Positions 58,987-64,000 of a stretch of DNA of 64,000 nt are shown one piece after another. Position numbers and translations under genes: made by a program. Source of the DNA: Mycobacterium asiaticum DSM 44297. GTDB taxonomy: Bacteria > Actinomycetota > Actinomycetes > Mycobacteriales > Mycobacteriaceae. Within the stretch, counting starts at the first letter, position 1, and each line of letters begins with the position of its first letter. Location of the stretch: assembly GCF_000613245.1 (NCBI RefSeq), contig NZ_HG964936.1, positions 1,229,172-1,293,171 on the forward strand, read 5' to 3'. Under the pieces are notes generated by a model. The model made no database searches. It was not told the origin of the DNA and saw only the letters and a list, made by a program, of their open reading frames with translations.

Positions 58987-60189
58987 ATGCCGCTCAAACC
59001 GATCGTCCGCTTCGGTGACGACCCAAGTATCGAGGAACTTCGATCCGCGATCCGACATTGGTTGGCAGACAATCTGACCGACGAGTTCCGACGGACCGCG
59101 GCTAACCCCGACTACCTCCCACGTGATGCCCACGAGCGGGCAGTTGCCTTTTGCAAGAAGTTGCATGCACAGGGTTGGTTCGTGCCGCACTGGCCCGCGC
59201 TTTATGGCGGCGGCGGCCGCGATGTTGTCGAGCAGGTGGTGATCCGCGAGGAACTGGCCTATGGCGGCGCTCCCCTGGTCAACACCAACGGGGTGAACAT
59301 GTTAGCGCCGGTGTTGTTCAAGTATGGGACGCCCGAACAGAAAGAAGAACACCTCCCGGCAATCGCGCGGTCCGAACGCATGTGGGCCCAGGGCTATTCG
59401 GAGCCGGAAGCCGGGTCGGACCTCGCCGCGCTGCGCATGACCGCCCATCGCGACGGCGACTACTACGTGCTCGACGGCCAGAAGACCTGGACCAGCAACG
59501 GCGTGCTAGCCGATTGGATCTTCGTGCTGGCCCGCACAGCGCCCGTGACGGGCAAGCGGCAGGAGGGAATTTCCTTCTTCCTCGTCGATCTTGATTCGCC
59601 GGGGATCACCCGTCGGCCGATCCGGTCGATGACCGGCTATCCCACTTTTGCGGAGGAATTCTTCGACGGTGTACGGGTTCCGGCCGCCAATATGGTCGGG
59701 GCAGAAGGCGACGGGTGGCGGGTTGGCAAGGCGCTGCTGGATGCCGAGCGATCGAATATCACCAGGGCCGCGCAGGCCCAGCGTTACCTCGACGAATTGA
59801 TCGACTGGTGCCGCTCCCAGCGGGGCGCGGCGTCCGATCCGCTAGCCGATCCGGCTCATCGCATTGCATTGGCGCGCGTCGTCGAACGCGTCGAGGTGGG
59901 CCGTGCTTTGTCCTACCGGGTGGCCCACCAGCAGGCCGCCGGAGCCTTGGACCCCGCGCTGCCGTCGCTGTCCAAGCTGTACCACTCCGAGCTGACAGCC
60001 GAATTGCGGGCGTTGGGTGCCCAAATTCTAGGCCCCGCAGGGGAACTGTTGCCAGCCGATCCCGAAGCAGTTCTTGACGGCCACTTTTCCGAGGGATTGC
60101 TCTTGTCCTTATTGCATTCGATCGGGGGCGGTACCAGCGAGATTCAGCGCGATCTGATATCCACGACCGGTCTCGGCATGCCGCGCTGA
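58987..60189 (+). CDS. Acyl-CoA dehydrogenase
   Basis: A 400-residue FadE protein from ATG 58987. WAQGYSEPEAGSDLAALRMT, KTWTSNGVLADWIFVLART, PTFAEEFFDGVRVPAANMVG and the C-terminal IGGGTSEIQRDLISTTGLGM are clear. Unlike the two pairs, no small ACAD subunit follows, so this one may work as a homotetramer. It is convergent with the hydratase at 60196 with only 6 bp between stops. Confidence 0.93.
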   Translation: MPLKPIVRFGDDPSIEELRSAIRHWLADNLTDEFRRTAANPDYLPRDAHERAVAFCKKLHAQGWFVPHWPALYGGGGRDVVEQVVIREELAYGGAPLVNTNGVNMLAPVLFKYGTPEQKEEHLPAIARSERMWAQGYSEPEAGSDLAALRMTAHRDGDYYVLDGQKTWTSNGVLADWIFVLARTAPVTGKRQEGISFFLVDLDSPGITRRPIRSMTGYPTFAEEFFDGVRVPAANMVGAEGDGWRVGKALLDAERSNITRAAQAQRYLDELIDWCRSQRGAASDPLADPAHRIALARVVERVEVGRALSYRVAHQQAAGALDPALPSLSKLYHSELTAELRALGAQILGPAGELLPADPEAVLDGHFSEGLLLSLLHSIGGGTSEIQRDLISTTGLGMPR

Positions 60190-60195
60190 CCAATA

Positions 60196-60960
60196 TCAGG
60201 AGAACGCCGCTCGACCCTCAACCGCTGCCGAGCGCTGCTGGGCCACTGTCGCCATTGTCAGCTCGAGCGGGTGGAAGGCGGCGAGTTGGACGCTTTCTGC
60301 CGAATTGATCAGTCGTTTGGTCATTTCCACAGCACCCGGATCGGCTTGGGCCAACTCGACGGCGATAGCGAGCGCCCGGTCTACCGTCGTGCCAGGCTTC
60401 GCCACTTCGCTGACTAAGCCCATCCGTTCGGCGTCCACGGCCGAGAGGCGAGATCCACGCAACAGCAACGACGACGCACGTTGGCGACCCAGCTGTTGCG
60501 TCAACCGCCACGCCAGCCCGCCATCGGGCACGACCGCGCGCGCCACAAAGGGCGCTGCGAAGAATGCATCTTCGGCAGCAATGACCAGATCGCAGGACAG
60601 CGCCAGACTCCAACCGAGGCCGATGGCGCCACCCTCGACCGCAGCGATCGAAGCCACCGGCAAGGCCCTGAGTTGCTCGAGCACTCGCTGGGCGTGCTCG
60701 ACCCGGCCCGCCGGCGCCAGGGGACCGGTGCCGTGCGCCGGTCCGGTTTTCAAATCTCCGCCGGCGCTGAAGAATTCGCTTGCACCGGTCAGTACCAGAC
60801 CACGGGCACCGGTAGCGATGACTTCGTCAAGCGTCGCCGACAGTTCAGTCCAAGACTCGTAGCGCAACGCGTTGCGTTGCCGGGGTCGGTTCAGTAGGAC
60901 CACCGCGATACCGTCACGGTCGTCGCGCCGGATCAGTGGCTCAGATTGGTCGTTTGGCAT
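60196..60960 (-). CDS. Enoyl-CoA hydratase/isomerase family protein
   Basis: A 254-residue crotonase-fold protein. IAVVLLNRPRQRNALRYESW and SEFFSAGGDLKTG form the oxyanion site, and EGGAIGLGWSLALSCDLVIA the second. The active-site loop reads RAVVPDGGLAWRLTQQLG with the Asp of PaaG-like isomerases. Its start follows the preceding gene's TAG with no gap, so both are in one operon. Confidence 0.9.
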   Translation of the reverse strand: MPNDQSEPLIRRDDRDGIAVVLLNRPRQRNALRYESWTELSATLDEVIATGARGLVLTGASEFFSAGGDLKTGPAHGTGPLAPAGRVEHAQRVLEQLRALPVASIAAVEGGAIGLGWSLALSCDLVIAAEDAFFAAPFVARAVVPDGGLAWRLTQQLGRQRASSLLLRGSRLSAVDAERMGLVSEVAKPGTTVDRALAIAVELAQADPGAVEMTKRLINSAESVQLAAFHPLELTMATVAQQRSAAVEGRAAFS

Positions 60961-61764
60961 CTACCGGCCAAGGAACTTGTCGATCGCTGCCCGGTGCTCT
61001 GGGGTGGTGAAACACTCGGTCTCGGCTGAAATCCCGTATTCGAGAATGCCGATCAACGCGCGATGGGCGTGCAGGTTCAGCGTCCGTTTGGTGTCCTGCA
61101 CGGCGCGCGGAGGGAGCGCGGCGAGGCGATGGGCCAGAGCCAGCCCCTCCTGTTTGACCTGAGCATGCGGCACCACCCGGTTGGCCAGGCCGAGCTCGAC
61201 GGCTTTGTCGGCCTTGATGCGTTCGCCGAGCAACAGGTATTCCTTCGCCTTGAGCAAGCTCATCAGCAGCGGCCAGAGTACGGATCCGCCGTCGCCGGCG
61301 ACAAGTCCGCTTGCGACGTGGGTGTCAGCGAAGAACGAGCGATCCGACATCAATACGATGTCGCACAGTACCGCGATGCTGCAGCCGAAACCCACGGCCG
61401 GGCCGTTGACGGCCGCCACTACCGGCAGCGGAAAGTCAACCATGTCGCGCACGATGCGCCGGGCATCACGCATCCCGGCTCGACGGGTCACGGGATTGTT
61501 GACGTGCGTCTCGAGCCATTCGACCAGGTTTCCGCCGGCGGAGAAGTAGTCGCCTGCGCCGGTGATCAGCACCGCGCGGGCTTCCGCGTCCTCGGCCAGG
61601 GCATCCCATAGTCGGGTGAAGGCGGTGTGCATGCGATTGTTGACCGCGTTGGCGTCATCTGGGTTGTTGAGGGTGACGATTCGTACCGGACCGTCTGCGG
61701 CCACCAGGATCTCGTCGCATCCGGTCAGATCCGGTGTGCCCTGCGGCAGCTCGTTCATTGACAT
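60961..61764 (-). CDS. Enoyl-CoA hydratase/isomerase family protein
   Basis: A crotonase-fold protein of about 267 residues. Start candidates are ATG 61764 (MSMNELPQG) and ATG 61758; a TATTAT-like -10 close before them suggests leaderless translation. VRIVTLNNPDDANAVNNRMH, GDYFSAGGNLVEWLE and NGPAVGFGCSIAVLCDIVLM are standard, and the catalytic loop VASGLVAGDGGSVLWPLLMS has the Asp of isomerase-type enzymes. AGAACA-N5-TGT lies 8 bp upstream and is shared with the divergent TetR gene. Confidence 0.9.
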   Translation of the reverse strand: MSMNELPQGTPDLTGCDEILVAADGPVRIVTLNNPDDANAVNNRMHTAFTRLWDALAEDAEARAVLITGAGDYFSAGGNLVEWLETHVNNPVTRRAGMRDARRIVRDMVDFPLPVVAAVNGPAVGFGCSIAVLCDIVLMSDRSFFADTHVASGLVAGDGGSVLWPLLMSLLKAKEYLLLGERIKADKAVELGLANRVVPHAQVKQEGLALAHRLAALPPRAVQDTKRTLNLHAHRALIGILEYGISAETECFTTPEHRAAIDKFLGR

Positions 61765-61771
61765 AGATAAT

Positions 61772-61785
61772 AGAACACAGAGTGT
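61772..61785. promoter_or_regulatory. AGNACA-N5-TGT motif, site 8
   Basis: AGAACA-CAGAG-TGT, containing the inner repeat ACAC-AGA-GTGT, lies between the divergent hydratase and TetR genes. Because it sits in the regulator's own promoter, it is the best link between this motif and the TetR protein at 61853. Still inferred. Confidence 0.5.
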
Positions 61786-61852
61786 ATATGTGTCATACAT
61801 CGAGTGGCCTCGCCTCGTCGCGACGGAGGGCCGCCGCATATTGTCGTGAGTT

Positions 61853-62494
61853 ATGACACCCGCACGATCAAAACCGGCCGGTCGGGAGGCGCAGCGGCTG
61901 GAAACCCGCGAGCGCATCTTTGAAGCCGCCATCGCGGAGTTCAAGCGTAATGGAATGACCGGCTCGGATATCAATTCGATTGCCGCCGCAGTAGGCGTGG
62001 CGCGAGGCACCTTCTACTTCCACTTCCCCACCAAAGAGCATGTCGCTTTCGAGTTGATGAGGCGTGAAGAGCAGAGCATCGTAGACGACGTGCGAATTGC
62101 GCTGACGAATGTGTCGGACATCCAGGCGCTACTAAGGGTTGTGGTGCGTCGGGTCGTCGAAGCGGAAGATCAACTGGGCAGCTTGCTGTTTCGTGACCTA
62201 CTGAGTATCTACTTCACGGCGAACCAGCTGGAACTCGGCAATGTGTCGGAGCACCCTGTCGCTGTCTTGGTCATTGACGAACTAGAGAAGGCGCGCCGGC
62301 GCGGCGAAGTCGACCGTGACCTGAACGCCGCCAATACCGCTAAGTTCTTCCTGCTCGGCGTATACGGGCTGCTGATCACGAGCCGGGACTCACCTGACGT
62401 TCGCAACGTCGTGCTCGACGATTACCTGACGTTCTTCTGCCGAGGTCTGGAGTCCGGATCGACCAAGCCTGGGCACAGTCAACAGCCCCAGTGA
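61853..62494 (+). CDS. TetR family transcriptional regulator
   Basis: A 213-residue regulator from ATG 61853. The TetR domain contains TRERIFEAAIAEFKRNGMTG and AAAVGVARGTFYFHFPTKEH, with VAFELMRR following. The ligand-binding part resembles TetR proteins of beta-oxidation genes. It is divergent from a hydratase gene with an AGAACA-N5-TGT site between them, and its stop is 1 bp from the convergent hydratase. It is a candidate master regulator of the island. Confidence 0.9.
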   Translation: MTPARSKPAGREAQRLETRERIFEAAIAEFKRNGMTGSDINSIAAAVGVARGTFYFHFPTKEHVAFELMRREEQSIVDDVRIALTNVSDIQALLRVVVRRVVEAEDQLGSLLFRDLLSIYFTANQLELGNVSEHPVAVLVIDELEKARRRGEVDRDLNAANTAKFFLLGVYGLLITSRDSPDVRNVVLDDYLTFFCRGLESGSTKPGHSQQPQ

Positions 62495-62495
62495 G

Positions 62496-63341
62496 TCAGG
62501 TCTGATCGGGCAACCAGTCAGGGCGGCGGGTCTCGACAAACGCGTCGCGGTCATGGCTCACCCGCCATTGCGGGGCTCGCTTCTGCAGAAACGCGGTGAA
62601 GGCTTCAATCTGCTCGGCGGTACCGATCGACGACCAGTAGCCGGAGACGTCGACGGCTGGCAGCGCACGGGCCATCTCCCGCTTGACCGCGGCGCGTGCT
62701 GCTGGGCCCGTCTTGCGGACCCGATCCAGCAATGCGTCAACCTCGTCTCGTAGGTTGTCGTGCGCCACCACCTTGCCGACCAGGCCTAGCCGCTCAGCCT
62801 CGGCTGCATCGATCCAATCGTTGCCGTAGATCAGGTGATTGGCCCGCAGTGTGCCCAGGCGTTGCGGCAGTCGGGCGGCGACAAACGCTTCGTATACGCC
62901 GCGAGTCAGGTCGGGAACCCGGAACCGCGCGCGGTCGGAGGCAATGACCAGATCCGCGAACAGCGTCATGACGAGACCACCGCCCAGTGCAATGCCGTTG
63001 ACCGCGCAGACAACCAATTTCGGTATCCTGCCTAAGGTTTCGAACGGCGTCCCGTCGTAGGACTCGGTAAAGGCATCCCAACGCCGATCCGGATTGCCGA
63101 CGGCATTCATGTCACCGCCAGCGCAAAACGACTCGCCGGTGCCGGTAATCAGCAGAAAGTCCAGTCCGGGTTCGTCAGCTACGATCATCGCGGCGCGCTT
63201 GATGCCGTGGTATCCGTCCGCGGTTACGGCGTTCTTCTTCTCCGGCCGGTTGATGGTGACAGTCAGGGTGTCGCCCTCGATTTTTCCGGACAATTCGGCT
63301 GTGCCCAGGTCGATCTCGACCGATTTCGGTAGTGCGGTCAC
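62496..63341 (-). CDS. Enoyl-CoA hydratase/isomerase family protein
   Basis: A 281-residue crotonase-fold protein. DTLTVTINRPEKKNAVTADG and TGESFCAGGDMNAVGNPDRR form the first oxyanion part, and VNGIALGGGLVMTLFADLVI the second. The catalytic loop DLTRGVYEAFVAARLPQRLG has a glutamate (YEAF), as in true hydratases. Its ATG overlaps the lipoyl-domain stop as ATGA, so it is the last gene of an operon that starts outside the window. Confidence 0.9.
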   Translation of the reverse strand: MTALPKSVEIDLGTAELSGKIEGDTLTVTINRPEKKNAVTADGYHGIKRAAMIVADEPGLDFLLITGTGESFCAGGDMNAVGNPDRRWDAFTESYDGTPFETLGRIPKLVVCAVNGIALGGGLVMTLFADLVIASDRARFRVPDLTRGVYEAFVAARLPQRLGTLRANHLIYGNDWIDAAEAERLGLVGKVVAHDNLRDEVDALLDRVRKTGPAARAAVKREMARALPAVDVSGYWSSIGTAEQIEAFTAFLQKRAPQWRVSHDRDAFVETRRPDWLPDQT

Positions 63342-63571
63342 TGCTCGTCAATCACCGCGAGCAATTTGCCAACGTCATAAGTGTTGCCTGCCTCCACTTT
63401 CCAGGCGACCACTCCGGTGGCGGGTGCTTCAATGTCCATTTCGACCTTGTCGGTGGCGATCTGGTAGAGCGGATCCCCTTCGGCAACCCGTGCGCCGTCA
63501 GCCACGTGCAGCTGAATCAGCTCTGCTTCGGTGATCGCGTCACCCGGTTTGGGCATCCGTATCTCGATCAA
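63338..63571 (-). CDS. Free-standing lipoyl (biotinyl/lipoyl) domain protein
   Basis: A 77-residue protein that is a single lipoyl domain. EIRMPKPGDAITEAELIQLH, the lipoylation site ATDKVEMDIEAP with Lys42, and VVAWKVEAGNTYDVGKLLAV match the E2 lipoyl fold in full. No acyltransferase domain is attached. It overlaps both its neighbours by 4 bp (ATGA at each end), being placed between an E1 beta subunit and a hydratase. It would carry acyl or aldehyde groups on lipoamide. Confidence 0.88.
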   Translation of the reverse strand: MIEIRMPKPGDAITEAELIQLHVADGARVAEGDPLYQIATDKVEMDIEAPATGVVAWKVEAGNTYDVGKLLAVIDEQ

Positions 63572-64000
63572 AGTACCCTCCTGACGGCGTCAACGATTCG
63601 GGCGGCGTCCGGACGGCAGGCAGCCTCCAGCGTCGCCGCGCGTGGGACGGGGGTGTACGTGCCGGCGACGCGCTGAATGGGGCTGGTCAGCACACCGAAC
63701 AATTCGGTGCCGACCGCAGCCGCGATTTCCGCTCCGGGGCCGCAGAATCCCACCGACTCGTGCGCCACGATCAACCGGCGGGTCTTCCGCGCCGAATCTA
63801 CGACGGTAGCCAGGTCGAGCGGAACCAGCGTCCTTAGATCGACGACCTCAACGGAAACGCCCTCGCTTTCAAGCTGGTTGGCGGCTCCGAGTGCGGCGTG
63901 CACGGTGCTGCCGTAGCTGCAGATCGTGACGTCGGTACCGAGCCGCTTGACGTCGGCCTGCCCAAGCGGGATCAGGTAGTCGGCCGTCGGCACCGGTCCC
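63568..64000 (-). CDS. 2-oxoacid dehydrogenase E1 component, beta subunit, partial
   Basis: The C-terminal part of a transketolase-like beta subunit; the 5-prime end lies beyond the window. It reads VPTADYLIPLGQADVKRLGT, DVTICSYGSTVHAALGAANQ, VEVVDLRTLVPLDLATVVDS, then HESVGFCGPGAEIAAAVG, all diagnostic of the PDH/BCKDH/acetoin-type beta subunit C-terminal domain. The stop overlaps the lipoyl ATG. Together with the alpha subunit presumed upstream it would decarboxylate a 2-oxoacid and load the lipoyl domain. The substrate cannot be judged from this fragment. Confidence 0.88.
   Translation of the reverse strand, partial: GPVPTADYLIPLGQADVKRLGTDVTICSYGSTVHAALGAANQLESEGVSVEVVDLRTLVPLDLATVVDSARKTRRLIVAHESVGFCGPGAEIAAAVGTELFGVLTSPIQRVAGTYTPVPRAATLEAACRPDAARIVDAVRRVL

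Noticed and set aside
1..64000. Insertion sequences, CRISPR arrays, phage genes and rRNA
   Set aside because: I saw no transposase or integrase motifs, no regularly spaced direct repeats and no rRNA sequence. The only RNA gene found is tRNA-Ala.

Overview
The window is high-GC actinobacterial DNA, almost certainly from a Mycobacterium. Signs of this are F420-type enzymes (Ddn-like, PPOX and LLM families), five cytochrome P450s, short-chain dehydrogenases of the mycofactocin-coupled type, DUF732 and DUF1906 exported proteins, and a phosphoglucomutase that I recognise as close to mycobacterial PgmA. From memory, the run sulfatase / DUF2750 / CitE-like / DUF488 / DUF190 / two crcB / pgmA follows the M. 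tuberculosis segment from about Rv3068c to Rv3079c, with local differences. No transposase, integrase, CRISPR array or rRNA was seen.

Layout. (1) 0.05-4.6 kb: F420/P450/SDR redox genes around a TetR regulator with a paired palindromic operator, then a DUF5994 gene behind a nine-codon leader ORF. (2) 4.6-14.8 kb: the conserved block of LLM oxidoreductase, sulfatase, SRPBCC, DUF2750, CitE-like, DUF732, DUF488, the fluoride-exporter operon crcB-crcB-DUF190, pgmA and an MFS transporter, closed by tRNA-Ala(GGC). (3) 14.9-17 kb: a divergent anti-sigma kinase / STAS pair and short genes. (4) 17-27.7 kb: an accessory region with one minus-strand operon (bicovalent flavoprotein, PcpA-like ring-cleavage dioxygenase, P450, O-methyltransferase, alpha/beta hydrolase), an IclR regulator, a flavin monooxygenase and two decaying genes. 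A CCCACT-N-AGTGGG box occurs three times here. (5) 27.7-29.2 kb: two exported proteins. (6) 29.2-64 kb and beyond: a large catabolic island.

The island holds a fumarylacetoacetase-family hydrolase, two vicinal-oxygen-chelate proteins, a Rieske oxygenase, three P450s, two SDRs, six enoyl-CoA hydratase/isomerase paralogues, two two-subunit acyl-CoA dehydrogenases and one lone one, four CaiB/BaiF CoA-transferase genes (one a tandem fusion), a thiolase-like protein with a DUF35 partner, two amidohydrolases, an SMP-30 lactonase-like protein, a SnoaL-like protein, two TetR regulators and the start of a 2-oxoacid dehydrogenase operon. No acyl-CoA ligase gene is present inside the window. Inferred logic: oxygenases and dehydrogenases make a carboxylate, CaiB transferases give it CoA, paired ACADs and hydratases run beta-oxidation-like steps, and the DUF35/thiolase-like pair cleaves the chain by a retro-aldol reaction, as in bacterial steroid side-chain catabolism. 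The substrate cannot be read from sequence; a branched or alicyclic (terpenoid- or steroid-like) acid fits best. A short motif, AGNACA-N5-TGT or a close variant, recurs in most island promoter spacers and may mark one regulon.
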